A stretch of 64,000 bases of DNA from Athripsodes cinereus (lineage: Eukaryota > Arthropoda > Insecta > Trichoptera > Leptoceridae), in the NCBI GenBank assembly GCA_947579605.1, contig OX388314.1:11963982-12027981 (forward strand). The letters are read 5' to 3'. The position numbers and the translations under genes were made by a program. A model generated the notes under the pieces. That model made no database searches. It had not been told where the DNA came from and saw nothing but the letters and a program-made list of their open reading frames with translations. Shown piece after piece: positions 1 to 12,200 of the stretch. Position 1 is the first letter of the stretch; every line of letters begins with the position of its first letter.

Positions 1-310
1 CTTACCTGGGGCCTTGTTGTTTTTAAGCCTTTTACAGCTGACTCGATTTCCTGATGCGTTGGGGCCTGGGGGGGAGGTTATCCTAGACACCTGCAGATTA
101 TCTAGGTCGCCATCCTCTTTGCCGACGTCAAAAGGTGATAAAGGATCTGGTCGGTTTAGAATGTGCTCTCTCTATATTCCTCTTACTAAATCAGGGGCAG
201 AGATTAGGTTTCCAATGCCATCATTAATTGAGTTAGCAGTCTTATTCTGACCTCTTCCTTCCAATATGCGGGTAATTTCGAAGAGAGCCTTCGAGTCATT
301 TCTGCAGACT
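1..310 (-). mobile_element. LINE fragment, start of reverse transcriptase domain
   Basis: Read on the minus strand, this segment gives the linker before a non-LTR reverse transcriptase and then the motif KRLKNNKAPGK, the usual entry to the RT domain (K-x-L-K-N-N-K-A-P-G). One in-frame stop (after DLVRGI) and lost residues show it is dead. The rest of the element lies beyond the left edge. It may belong to the same broad family as the copies at 34.1-35.0 and 59.2-60.2 kb, but their overlap is too small to prove it. Confidence 0.7.
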
Positions 311-503
311 CTGTTTATCTACATACATAATTTATTGATTCTTTTTATTCATTTGTTGAAAGGTTTTATTTTTAGTTTCCTAATTTCAATGATTCTATTG
401 TTATTTATCATATCGGTATTTCTGCCACAACACAGCCCTATGGCTAGTGTGGTAAGAAAATAATTATTGATTGTGCTAAATGTTACTAAGCATGTTTTTA
501 TAA

Positions 504-541
504 AAGTGTAAACTGGATATTATTATATCCAGTTTACACTT
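504..541. repeat. Short perfect hairpin
   Basis: Two 17-base arms (core AGTGTAAACTGGATAT) flank a 4-base loop. It stands alone in AT-rich DNA with no gene close by. It may be the core of a degraded foldback element. Confidence 0.6.
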
Positions 542-2354
542 AAGTCTGCTATCTATAGGTTCTTTTATTAAACAAATATATATGTAAAGAGCTTTTAACA
601 CTAAGCAAGTAAATCGATATTAATTGTATATTTGTAGGCAAATGCGAAATGAACGCCTTTTAAAAATCCAATAACATAGTTAACATCCCTCGCACATAGC
701 GTGCTGAGGTTAAATCACGCACCGAACGCTAAACAAAAAAAAAACTTTTTCCCCTGTGAACATACCTACTACTTTATCAATAATATGTACTGTAACTGTA
801 CAATACGGGTACTAGCATTATTACCAGTGGCGGGACTAGATTTTTCACATAGGTCAACCACTGTACAAATGTATTATTTCACTCGCAAACGAGTGAGTGT
901 TCTTAAGAAAAATAGAATATATAAATGTACATATTATTATGTAAATGCGTTTTTTTTCAAGATACTCAACAACTAGCGCAGATTTTCAATCAGAAATAAA
1001 CAGAAATTCAAACAGATCAAGTGAACTAATTACATTTTAGATTTAAGTATATTTTCCATTATAACATACAATCTTATTAATCGATAAATAATGATTCCCG
1101 TTTTACTCGACATTCAAAAAATAAATTAAAATTTATTTCTAAATTGGATAGGTACCGTACAGACTGAATTTTGTAATTTAATATAAAAAAAATGAGACAA
1201 TCGTATTACAAATACAAACACGCATGATATCTTCATAAAATTAACAATTATATTATAAAATTGTTACAAATACACCGAAGATCTTGAACACACGGAGAAT
1301 ATATTTCGCTTTTTTTGTGTAATAGTTCGCTCGTAGAAAATGAGAAAGGATGAATGCGAACGAGAAATTCACACGCGCTGTGTAAGCAATTGATATGATA
1401 GAGAATTAAATGGGTACCTACATACGTTGTTAAACTAGACCGAAATTCCTGCGTAATGTTTCGTGGCTGTGGCGGAAGATTCAAAATAAGTTAAATATTA
1501 ATAATATATTTTTTATTTTATTTTAGGGCATACTTGCATTATTTCGTAGGCATACCGCTGCCAGCTACGAACCTAACAAACGAAACAAATAACCACCACA
1601 ACGTAAAACATTATATGGAATAGAGCGGTTCTATTCTAACATTATATTTATTTCCAAACGAGATCAATAATCCATAAAATCAAAGTCTAATAATAATAAT
1701 TCACCTTGCAAACTTTTCAATTTCAATTTTTATAACGTAATTATGACGACTAAGCACAAATTGAACTAACTATATAATATGTACAATTGTACATCCATAT
1801 TATTGCATGGTTTCCCCTTTTTCTACAACGTACAAATGAACGAAAAACAAAAAAAAAATGCTTGACTTTTCAGCTAAATAACTCGGTTAGCCCACTTATT
1901 TTAAGTTATCTTTACTTAGAAATAGGGAATGTCGTGAACACGCTAATTATGTACATATATTAAAATTCTTTTAAATTTCCGTAATTCCGTAAAGGAATTT
2001 TCAATATTATCGTTTTTACATAAAAATGTAAATACGCAGATTAGTATGCGCAGATATTTAAAATTAAATTAATAGAATGATCATAATTATATAATATCTA
2101 CGACATTTGCGTGCTAAATAAATAATAAAAGATTCGAATGTAGGAGGTTTTAATTTGATTTAATAAATTATACGGCCAATTTAATTTTAAATTGTGGAAG
2201 TTAGCTGATTTATATTTTTTTTTATTAATTTGTTTATTCATTCCCTTCTCTACATCGATCAAAATACATTTTTTATACAGAAACGCATTCAAATCAAATA
2301 CAACCAATACACAAAGGACGAATTTATTGCAAAGGCGCGATTTCTTTCACGGTA
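542..2354. other. AT-rich DNA, no gene seen
   Basis: No exon with both splice sites and no recognisable protein is visible on either strand. The short open frames here have no family resemblance. If the DUSP22-like gene continues to the left, this would lie in one of its introns or beyond its end. Near 2310-2345 there is a short match to the dispersed LINE-tail repeat seen at 5660-5816. Confidence 0.5.
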
Positions 2355-3296
2355 TCACGAATTGTTTCATGGGTAATGTTTCTATTTAATCGAGAACGAT
2401 GAATTGTTTCATGGGTAATGTTTCTATTTAATCGGGGATGATGAATTGTTTCATGAGTAAGGTTTCCATTAATCAGGGATAACGAATTGTTTCATGAATA
2501 AGGTTTCTATTTAATCGGGGGCGATGAATTGTTTCATGAGTAAGGTTTCTATTTAATCGGGGGTGATGAATTGTTTCATGGGTAATGTTTCTATTTAATC
2601 GGGGATGATGAATTGTTTCATGAGTAAGGTTTCTATTTAATTTGGGATGATGAATTGTTTCATGAGTAAGGTTTCCATTAATCAGGGATAACGAATTGTT
2701 TCATGAATAAGGTTTCTATTTAATCGGGGGCGATGAATTGTTTCATGAGTAAGGTTTCTATTTAATCGGGGGTGATGAATTGTTTCATGGGTAATGTTTC
2801 TATTTAATCGGGGATGATGAATTGTTTCATGAGTAAGGTTTCTATTTAATTTGGGATGATGAATTGTTTCATGAGTAAGGTTTCCATTAATCAGGGATAA
2901 CGAATTGTTTCATGAGTAAGGTTTCTATTTAATCGGGGGTGATGAATTGTTTTATGAGTAAGGTTTCTATTTAATCGGGGATGATGAATTATTGTTTCGT
3001 GAGTAAGATTTCCATTAATCAGGGATAACGAATTGTTTCATGAATAAGGTTTCTATTTAATCGGGGGTGATGAATTGTTTCATGAGTAAGGTTTCTATTT
3101 AATCGGGGATGATGAATTATTGTTTCGTGAGTAAGGTTTCCATTAATCAGGGATAACGAATTGTTTCATGAATAAGGTTTCTATTTAATCAGGTATAACG
3201 AATTGTTTCATGAATAAGGTTTCTATTTAATCGGGGGTGATGAATTGTTTCACGAATAAGGGTTCTATTTAATTGGGGATGATGAACTATTTCATA
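2355..3296. repeat. 42-bp minisatellite with higher-order repeats
   Basis: About 22 tandem copies of a 41-42 bp unit (core GAATTGTTTCATGAGTAAGG, then TTTCTATTTAATCGGGG). Variants are arranged in order: a five-unit block of 209 bp starts at 2440, 2649 and 2858. Further right a three-unit block of about 129 bp, marked by the variant GAATTATTGTTTCGTGAG, repeats twice. Unit variants include a 41-bp form with TTCCATTAATCAGGGATAAC. No coding frame is evident. Confidence 0.93.
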
Positions 3297-3577
3297 CCCC
3301 AAATTTAAAAAACCTAGTACTAGAGCCAACAGAAGATCTGCCTGGATTTACACATCCAGAAAAATATGGTGAACAATCGTGATTTGTAAAAGTATAATAA
3401 TTATGTAGTTTAAGATGTAACGTAGTGTGTACTTTTTCTTACATGAACATGTGTTACATGTGGAATGACAAAAACATCAAGACTTATACACTCTTATAGA
3501 CTAAGCAATTCAATGGCTACGGTATCCGAAGGTGAAGGAAATAATACACAGTAAAAAAATAATAAAAATGCTAGCAT

Positions 3578-3950
3578 ATTGTCACAAGTAGGGTAACCAG
3601 CGATCTAATTGCTTGTAATAAACATGCACATAGCCTTCTGGATGCCGATAAAATTTGAAACATTTAGGATGGGTGGCACACCTCATTGCTGAATTGAAGT
3701 TTAAATAGTTAATATACATTAAAGAGACATTTAAGAAAGAAAACGATAGAAAGAAGATAGTGACTGATTAACTTTAATTAAAAGATTTTTTAATATGTGT
3801 CAAGATTTAATTTATGTGCTTTTTTGAACTGAAGATTTTAAAATCCTAAAACATGATATTTTACGAATCCCCGCCTTTTACAGGGCACTCGAAAGTTATC
3901 AGAAAAGAGTGTGAGGTATATATTCTTTACCGGAGTCTCCACTGGATAAA
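3578..3950 (-). mobile_element. Retroposon with shared LINE tail, interrupted copy
   Basis: On the minus strand this carries the two hallmark blocks of a family found seven times here: TCGAGTGCCCTGTAAAAGGC (5' half) and the block reading GGATGGGTGGCACACC on the plus strand followed by CACAAGTAGGGTAACC (3' half, minus). About 130 bases of unrelated AT-rich sequence separate the halves. This copy is old and lacks a clear microsatellite tail. Confidence 0.6.
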
Positions 3951-4337
3951 ATGTTAAAAGCAAATGCTGATATTAAATATTAAATGAAGTTAAATGTGCA
4001 CAATCAGATTGAAATGACTGATTTGAAATGTTTGTCGTGTCTTCAAAATGTTGAAAATGTTTTATTCAACAATGAGCGATACTACATTTTAAATGTGTTA
4101 TGTGTATGTATTTTAAATGATATGAGGGCTATGATCATTGGTTGTTATTATAAGTTAGATTCCTATGGATTCCTACATATTATCATATATATTGTTTTCT
4201 ATCCTTGTGTTTTTGTTCTTATATATTATAATTAATAATTGAATATAGTATCCCTGGGGAGTAACCAATGCAGCTAAATTTACAATTCCATCAAAAACGT
4301 CAAGCAAAGAAGCGAGTTTTCTTATTTTTTTTAATTA
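3951..4337. other. AT-rich DNA, no gene seen
   Basis: An 83-codon open frame at 3984-4235 (+) has no recognisable domain and a composition typical of chance frames in AT-rich DNA. I see nothing else. Confidence 0.4.
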
Positions 4338-4530
4338 CTATCAAATTTTGAAGGGGCAGAGTGCCAATGATGGAGCGACCAAATTAAGGAGGCCACACAG
4401 AACTCACTTCACGGGGCCTTGCACATGGTGGAGGATCGCTCAACATGGAAACAGATAGTCTACAGAAAGAAAAAATGATGGTCATGATCCTCAGGATTGA
4501 GGGACCGACGGAGATGATGATAAAATTTTA
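4338..4530 (+). mobile_element. LINE 3' end remnant
   Basis: The plus strand reads SLHGALHMVEDRSTWKQIV followed by RKKK, close to the R-x-x-W/W-x-x-I C-terminal signature of LINE-encoded proteins. It ends in a GGATTGAGGGACCGACGGAGATGATGAT-like untranslated tail rich in GAT. The frame is broken by a stop just upstream. No RT domain is attached. Confidence 0.55.
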
Positions 4531-5659
4531 TAAAGGTATAAATTTTATGCAACCGGTTTTGACACGTTAGTGTCATTGCCGAGCAAATTGAAAACTTGTC
4601 GGGAAAAGTAGTCGAAAACATTACTATTAAAAATAAAATAAACTTACAACTGTGGTACTAATTTGTTCTATAATATGAATATATTCTTCTAAAAATCAAA
4701 AAAATATGTACTTTTCTGTCTAATTTCGTACTTTTAAAGTGCAATGATCTTGTATCAAAATGTGTAGAGTTGAATCACCTTTGGAACGAACATGAAATCT
4801 ATTAGAGACACAGGTTAAATAGAGAAATTGGCTGATATATTATTTACAAAGTGATTCTAATTCCATTACAGAGAATCACACACGAGGGTATTATAATTAT
4901 ACGAGTGTGTTGTTATTTATTCATTAGAAATCAGAGTTTTAAGGAGAGTCATATTTTACCTCAAACATATTATCTCGAGTAGAATAACGTGCCTAAATAT
5001 AGTTAAGATTATAATATTCTTTTTCTACACATTTCACGTACTTTGAACACGAAGTTAATAATGTACACACACCTTACCTACAAATTACGCAAAGTGTACG
5101 TAAATATGAATAACGCATTATTTCTTTAATGAATCCTTGAAAGCAAATTAGGTAACTTTCAATTTATGCATTTGAGTGCGTTGTAAAAGATTTTATGTAT
5201 TTAATTTTCTTATGAAGTTTCAAAACATCACAGAGAAATAAAGATATTAATAAAAACAAGATCAAACAATAAATACGTGTGTCTTAAAAGCCGTAATCAA
5301 CATTTACAAGTAAGTTACAACAAATTTGTAAGTAAGAACTTTTCCATATAATAATATTACAAACGAGATGATCACTCACGTAGATAACGAACGTCACAAA
5401 CTTATAACATTGTATTACGTACTAGTATTTGTACCCGAGGTACATAAAAATTATTTAGATATTTGTAACTAAACAATACGTGAATATCATAATTACAATA
5501 TTACTTATTAATATTTGAAATAGTCAGCAAGGAAATATACAGATAATAGTTTGTCAGAGTATATTTAGTACATTTTTCAAAGAATTGAGTTCACTTTGTT
5601 CACACACAAATAAGAATATTTGCCTACATATATTTTTTCATGCTTTCTTCATAGAAACA
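4531..5659. other. AT-rich DNA, no gene seen
   Basis: Very AT-rich sequence with no conserved protein, RNA gene or long repeat that I can support. Confidence 0.5.
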
Positions 5660-5816
5660 AAATGAATACATTTGGGTTAGTTGGAAGAGATCGCGCCTTT
5701 GCGATAAACTCGCCCTCTGTATATTGATTGTATGTAATTTTGATGTATACCTTTTATGTAATTGTATTTTATCAATGTACAGTAAAGAATAAATAAATAA
5801 ATAAATAAATAAATAC
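5660..5816 (+). repeat. LINE 3' tail with (AATA)n
   Basis: Begins GGGTTAGTTGGAAGAGATCG, contains AAACTCGCCCTCTGTA and CAATGTACAGTAAAGAATAA and ends in about eight AATA units. The same order of blocks occurs at 17650-17796, where it follows a piece of LINE coding sequence. This is therefore the 3' end of a LINE, 5'-truncated here. Confidence 0.7.
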
Positions 5817-5939
5817 ATTATAGGTAGATATTTATTTTTTAGGTTCACTGAGCGTTGCTTAGAGGTAAGCCTTTTATACAGATTTATTTTACGACAAAAT
5901 GTTGATTTTTATGATTTATTTTTATTTTCTGCTGCCTAA

Positions 5940-6065
5940 TATTGTGGTTGGTAACAAGCTTTGGAGAAGTGAAAGATTCTGGAAGCAACAATGAACATGG
6001 ATTTCTATAGAAAGCAATTAGACTACTTGACTCCCAACCCAACTAGGATAAGGTAAGAACTAATA
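5940..6065 (+). mobile_element. LINE fragment (post-RT region)
   Basis: The plus strand reads MDFYRKQLDYLTPNPTRIR. This resembles the 'EMDFWRRSARxSRxDRIRN' segment between RT and C-terminus in many LINE proteins. It is short and damaged, and the match is from memory of the family pattern. Confidence 0.45.
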
Positions 6066-6147
6066 ATGTAATTACTATGTGTGCCATATATTCTTTCCAG
6101 AAACAATTAAAGATCACACGGACATTATTATTTTATATTATACTAGC

Positions 6148-6355
6148 GGTCCTCCCCAGCTTCGCAAGAGTCGATTGGAGTTTAAGTAAGGATCCCTAAC
6201 TATTGAAAATATACCTAATATAGTCTATATCACCCGGGGATAGTGTAGCTTCCCAACAATGAAAAAAAAATCAAATCAGTTCAGTAGTTTCGGAGCCTAT
6301 TCAATGCAAACAATCAATTAATCTTTCCTCTTTATAATATTAGTATAGATTATTT
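6148..6355 (+). mobile_element. RTE-like LINE 3' end
   Basis: Contains the blocks ACTAGCGGTCCTCCCCAGCT, TTCAGTAGTTTCGGAGCC, and TTTATAATATTAGTATAGAT. These form the 3' untranslated signature of a widespread RTE-type insect LINE. No coding part remains. Confidence 0.7.
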
Positions 6356-6639
6356 TTTTTCCAATGAATAACTCTAGAGAGGTTAAGTACACACATCAAA
6401 TGAACAATCTTGAATGTTATATTATTATAGAAGGAGGTTGACTCTTACATATTCACTTGGGTTCCTCACCCAAAACATCAAAGAAATCTTTTCTTCTCTT
6501 ATTAAGATTTCTCGTGTGCCATTTCATTACGATTCATTAAACTTTCAAAAGATTTTTTTACGTACAATCCTTATTTTCTTTGCCTTATTATTTTATGATC
6601 ATGTTTATTTTTGTCACACAAAATTAATACAAATGATTA

Positions 6640-6740
6640 CATTAGCCGCGGAGCACCTAACAAATAATATTGGTCTCCTTGTCTTTTCCGAAAGTTTTCG
6701 AGTGTCCAATAAAAGGCGGGTGTTGAAAAAATAAAGAAAT
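6640..6740 (+). mobile_element. Retroposon with shared LINE tail, 5' half only
   Basis: Contains GCGGAGCACC, TTTTCGAGTGTCC and AAAAGGCGGGTGTT, matching the 5' half of the complete copy at 62325-62588. The 3' half is missing. Confidence 0.6.
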
Positions 6741-7196
6741 TTTCCATCTTAATTTCAGGAACTGGGATCTGGAAAAGCTAAATAATTGATGACCAACGTT
6801 CATAAATTTGGTCTCTGAAAGTCAAAACTTAACAAGGATTCTGTTCAAAAATTTAAAGCTTGTATTAGAACAATCCATTTATAATTGCACAGAAAACACA
6901 TTAATCTACCAAGTTACTATGAAACCGACTCGTGACAATATACCTAGGTTATTTTTATACGTGATATTACTGAATCATACCCGAAAACTACGTAAAACAA
7001 ATTTATCGTTTATTGCCAGCCAATAAATGCAAGTGTCTCATAGCTAACGAGCAGGTGTACAAGCAGGTATTTGCATAATATTATAAAATATGGCTTGATA
7101 TCCCCCTTAGGACAATAAACACAGAAGGGTGTACCCTGATACATGACTCTCTTACATGGACAATTTGTAAAGCGCCGTTTACTCATAACATGACCT

Positions 7197-7380
7197 CAAG
7201 GGCGCCGTATATCGTATCCATCACCCAAAACTCCCAGCAAAAAGGTGTGTCTTCAGCCCTCTTTTAAAACTCTCTCCATTCACCTCCTCTCGCAGACACA
7301 GAGGCAGCTTGTTCCAACATCTGGGACCCGCAACACTAAACGCTCTATCTCCACAGCCTGTTTTGCGAGATCGATAGGTG
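7197..7380 (-). mobile_element. CR1/L2-like LINE 3' coding end
   Basis: The minus strand reads RAFSVAGPRCWNKLPLCL and then FKRGLKTHLFAGSFG followed by a stop. This is the conserved C-terminal 'RxFSVxxPRLWNxLP...FKxxLKTHLF' of CR1/L2-clade LINEs. It is a truncated remnant with no RT domain nearby. Confidence 0.8.
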
Positions 7381-7439
7381 ATATTGTATTTAGATACTTA
7401 GTGATAAGTGAATATTCACATTTCAGTCACTACTAAATT

Positions 7440-8892
7440 ATTTGATGGCAGATGCATTTTATTGATTATGTAATTATTGTAGATACTTCGGAGGATGGGT
7501 ATGGTAATACTTCGTCATTTCGAAGATGCCCATCTGGAGTTCCACAGGGTTCACATTTGGGACCAGTATTGTTTATTTTATACATAAATGATATTTAACA
7601 GTGTTTCAGATCATCTTGTTTCTTGATATATGCTGACGATATTAAAATATATAAAAAAATCAAATGTAATAGGGATTCCGAGCAGCTTCAATCCGATTTA
7701 CAGAATTTATCTCAAATTTGCCACCCATCCTGAATGTCTCGATTTTATACTGGCACAAAGAGGACAGTTTGTATGTTTCTTACATGCAGCTGGTCTGCTG
7801 GCTACCCCACTTGTGGGATATGCCGTGATGGTATAGTAGAGTAGTAGTAGTAGATCTCAATATTGCTCAATGAATAGTCTATTTTTGAACGTTAACAAGT
7901 GCTGTACTATGTCTTTCACTCGTCGCAATACTCCTCAATTTTTTACTTATACTATAAATGGCATATCCTTGAATAAGTGTAATGAAGTTCGGGACCTAGG
8001 TGTATTTCTGGACAGCAAAATGACGTATATGGCCCATATTGAAGGGATTGTTGGTAGAGCATTCAGGCAATTGGGATTTATTTTGAGAGTCTCCAAGCCA
8101 TTAACGTCAGTGAGTACGCTGAAATTACTTTTTTATACATATGTTAGAAGCTGTTTAGAGTATGCCACGGTTGTTTGGAACCCTCAATACATAACATACA
8201 CTGAGAGAATTGAGAGGGTCCAAAACAAATTTCTTAGGACTCTAAATTACAGATGTCGTGTTGCATTTGACAATTACCGTCTTCCAGCCCAATATCACAA
8301 AATAATGACTTTAGAAAATAGACGTACTGTGGCTGACATGAATTTTTTTATATAAAATTATGAACAACATTGTTGATTCTGCTGACTTATTAAATAGACT
8401 TTAATTTAACTGCCCTACACGACGGTCTAGAACCACATTGACATTTAAACAACCTTCTTGCACGACTAACTCTCTACAGAGCTCATTCATATACCGAACG
8501 TGTAACAATTTCAACTCATTTTTTAACAATATAGATATATTCGATACATCCTTGGAACATTTCAATGACACTATAAAACGATCCCTGGTGACTTCGGGGT
8601 CTCTTGGGATTTAATCATTTGATGCTTTCCTTTCTGCTCCAATTTCCTGACCCATTCCTTTATTCCTTTCTTGATTGGAGATGATTTATTGCACGAGCTT
8701 GAAGCTTTCTTTTTTTCTTGAAATATCTGTTTTTTTCTCGTGTTTACTACAAAATGTTAATGTTGCATTATACTATACCAAATAATTTTACAAACTTTGC
8801 TGGTTTATTAATTGTAATTGATTTGTCTGTGTATTGTCATTTGTGTTATAACTGTTTGTTTGTGAAAGAAAATAAAATAAAAAATAAAATAG
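7440..8892 (+). mobile_element. Jockey/CR1-like LINE, broken copy
   Basis: Reverse transcriptase motifs are visible in order: [21 protein letters not shown] (near 7535-7600), YADDIKIYK (near 7629) and then the post-RT region from 7870, with LGVFLDSKMTYMAH and FYTYVRSCLEYATVVWNPQ. The frame is closed in several places. The reading is split at 7716-7853 by a retroposon insertion. The 3' end is a run of AAAATA units at 8868-8892. A second copy of this family lies on the minus strand at 35650-36512. Confidence 0.88.
7716..7853 (+). mobile_element. Retroposon inserted in LINE, 7-bp target duplication
   Basis: A 5'-truncated 138-bp insertion flanked by ATCTCAA at 7709-7715 and 7854-7860. It starts with GCCACCCATCC within a few bases, contains CTACCCCACTTGTGGGATAT and ends in TAG units. 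Removing it rejoins the host LINE frame. Truncation, tail and target duplication show target-primed retroposition after the LINE inserted. Confidence 0.9.
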
Positions 8893-8894
8893 AT

Positions 8895-9000
8895 ACCTAG
8901 TGGGGGAGTTGTTTCGCGGCGCCCAGGACAGGGAAGCTTTCTCTCACACGGTCGTCAATGTCGGGGGGACCCGGCAGGACACGCGAAGAAGAAAAACAAA
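8895..9000 (+). mobile_element. LINE 3' remnant
   Basis: The plus strand reads FRGAQDREAFSHTVVNVGG. It resembles the minus-strand fragment at 14262-14410 (RGTGKHSPVIDNVGG). Both look like the 'AQDRxxW...VxxVGG' C-terminus of a LINE protein. It abuts the tail of the preceding LINE. Confidence 0.45.
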
Positions 9001-9173
9001 AACTTTCATTGTTTATTTCTGCTTACCCCTCTATGTTTTAACCTCCAACTGTAAATATATGATGAGCTCATACGATAACATCTTCTTAAGATGATAATGC
9101 GCAAAGTTGTAATAATGTTCATAGATTATTTTTGAAAAGATACATTTTTCAAAGGTATATAAACTGGAAAGAG

Positions 9174-9275
9174 GTGACGCAATTGGCGCAGAGACGCTTT
9201 GAATGGAGGAGGCTGGTTTCTGCCCTGTGCTCCCGAGAGGAGCGTTGAGGGCGATGAATGAAATGAATGAATATT
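9174..9275 (+). mobile_element. LINE 3' end with GAAT tail
   Basis: The plus strand reads AQRRFEWRRLVSALCSREER and stop, followed by a GATGAATGAAATGAATGAAT tail. This is the C-terminal 'RRxEWRRLVSALCS' of a LINE family with a tetranucleotide tail. It lies in the DUSP22-like gene just past exon 2, on the opposite strand. Confidence 0.75.
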
Positions 9276-9294
9276 AACTGTTATAGAATCTTAC

Positions 9295-12200
9295 AGTGTG
9301 TAGTCTTCTCGCTGCATCGTGTATGGCGAGAATGTGGGTGATTTTGTATTTGTCCAATTGAGCAGGGTCCTTAGAATCTCTGTAGTTGCCCACATAGAGA
9401 CCAGGAAGAACCTGAAATAATAAGTTTATTACATGTCAAATACTGCACTTTATTAAAACTTCGCAACTTTAGTCATACGTCTAACAAACAAAATCTCATT
9501 AAATCAGATAAAAATGTATAGCAGTTTTTTTATTTTTGGATTTGACTATAATATGTTATAGACCAAGTTGTTATAAATATGTTCACGAAGTACTTACTTA
9601 GGAATACCAAAAAGAAATAGCAGTTATATAATATGTCAGTGTCAACTTATTCCGGTTTTATAAAATGAGTACCTACCTATGTCATTAAAGATTACATATA
9701 TATTTTATACCTAGATAAATGATTTTAATCAAAAGAAATTTGTACCAAAATGTTTTAGTGTAAAACCTGAATTTATTCAGCTAGTGAAAGATTTCATTTC
9801 AAAGTTTCTCTGATTTCAGATACAAATATGGCAAAGTTGTTTTTTATTCATTTATTTAACTCCGTACTAATGTTAATCGAGAAAAACGACAATTTCTCCA
9901 CAGCAATTAGTGTTGAAGTTACCCACATGACTAATATATATGGATATTAGCTTTTATTTAATTTATTTTTATTGTAATATAATATAGTAATATAAGTAGC
10001 CTGAATACAAGTAATAGATAATTTAAATGAAATTTAAGTAAATATAGTTTCATAAATCAGGTTTAGCACAAAGATGTCATCCCTCGTGACGTCTCCGATG
10101 TGCTAAATTACGTCAGCTTATAATATATTCTTGGAATAAGAATTATCTTAAAACACCAATTTGTGTGAAATCGATTACACAGCATTCGTACTTCATGTGT
10201 AAATAATTACTTAGACATAGAATATACATTAGTTATCTCTATCTAACTCGAGGTGTTTTTTTTATTAATGTAGCGAAAAAAATATTAAAAATAAATTCTC
10301 CAACAATATTGCAGTAATCTCTATTCCAATCATGAATAGGATTAATGAATTAGTTTTTCATTAGTCAATTTGAAATGTTAGGCTAACATAATTTTGTTTA
10401 ATCCAACAATAGATTGATTGGTATCGGAATCCATTATTAAATTTTGATGCTTCGCTATTACTCGTATTATATTTTCTATTTCAATTCATATAACGACACA
10501 AATACAAATAATCCAGATAGATTTGCAGCGTTAGTGATACACTAACAAAAACTTTATAAGTACCTAGCCGTAAGTAAACAAATAATTAGGGCATATAGTT
10601 ATCTTTACATACTATTTCATTCTCCTATAAGTGAGATAACCAGTGGAGCCACTGTGTACTTTGAAAATATAGAAAGTCTAATCATTTTATGACAGAATAA
10701 GACTTCATGACGTGTAACAAATCATTGCTAAATTTAAGATATAAAATAATTTATAGGTCAAGTTGTAAAAATGTATACCTACATGTATACCAATATATAC
10801 ATAAATATGTACTAGTGAGCTTATATTTAATTTTAAAAAAGGGGAAAATAGGGAGCAGGCATGAAATTTACACGTGCTGCGTAAAGCGGCCAACATCATA
10901 TAGGTGTAAATGTTGTATGCCATTCATCTTGAATAGATGTTAAATTTGTACATTAAAAATTAAGTTAATTTTTAATCGCCATAGCATAGGGGAATGAAAA
11001 CAAAGTTAATGATTTATTTTAGGGCATGAGTTGTATATTTGGTTGTATAAAAGGCACACTGCTCCTATATACTGAGATGCTTTGTAATTTTGCTCAAAAA
11101 AATGCCTACATACCAACCTTCTGTTCGTGAGATATTCTGCAACCTTGGTTGTAAAATGCACACCTGCATACCATGCTGCTATTCATAAGATATTCTGCAG
11201 TTTTGGTAGTAAAATTCACATTTCCTACATACCAAGATGTTATTCACAAGATAACTTGCAACTTTGGTGGTAAAATGCATACCTAGATTCACAAGATATT
11301 CTGCAACTTTGTTAGTAATATACTTGAGACTGACCAAGAACACCATCATTGGTGAAGGTCATACTAAAGTACCCACTTATTTACATAGGTATAATTCACA
11401 ACGCTACTGCTACATACTTAAATAATTTGCAACTTTGGTAGTAAATTACCTACATACCAACCTGCTGTCTGCAAGATATTTTGAAACTTTGATAGTAAAA
11501 TGCACAACTACATAGAACGGTGCTATCCATAAGATATTCTGCAACTATGGTAGTATAATGCACACCTATCTAGTGGCAGTATCTACATACCAAGCTCTTA
11601 TTCACAATATATTCTGCAACTTTGGTGGTAAAATTCACATTTCCTACATACCAAGATGTTATTCACAAGATAACTTGCAACTTTGGTGGTAAAATGCATA
11701 CCTAGATTCACAAGATATTCTGCAACTTTGTTAGTAATATACTTGAGACTGACCAAGAACACCATCATTGGTGAAGGTCATACTAAAGTACCCACTTATT
11801 TACATAGGTATAATTCACAACGCTACTGCTACATACTTAAATAATTTGCAACTTTGGTAGTAAATTACCTACATACAAACCTGCTGTCTGCAAGATATTT
11901 TGAAACTTTGATAGTAAAATGCACAACTACATAGAACGGTGCTATCCATAAGATATTCTGCAACTATGGTAGTATAATGCACACCTATCTAGTGGCAGTA
12001 TCTACATACCAAGCTCTTATTCACAATATATTCTGCAACTTTGGTGGTAAATTGCACATCTAGATTCACAACATATTCTGCAACTTTGGTGGTAAATTGC
12101 ACACCTCCATATCAAGCTGCTACGAGTATTCATAAGATTCTCGGCAACTTTGTTAGTAATATACTTCAGACTGACCAAGAACACCATCATTGGTGAAGGT

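Noticed and set aside
3302..3382. Plus-strand frame with LEPTEDLPGFTHPEKYGEQS and a stop
   Set aside because: Protein-like in appearance but with no convincing acceptor, no family I can name and only about 27 codons. Probably a remnant or chance.
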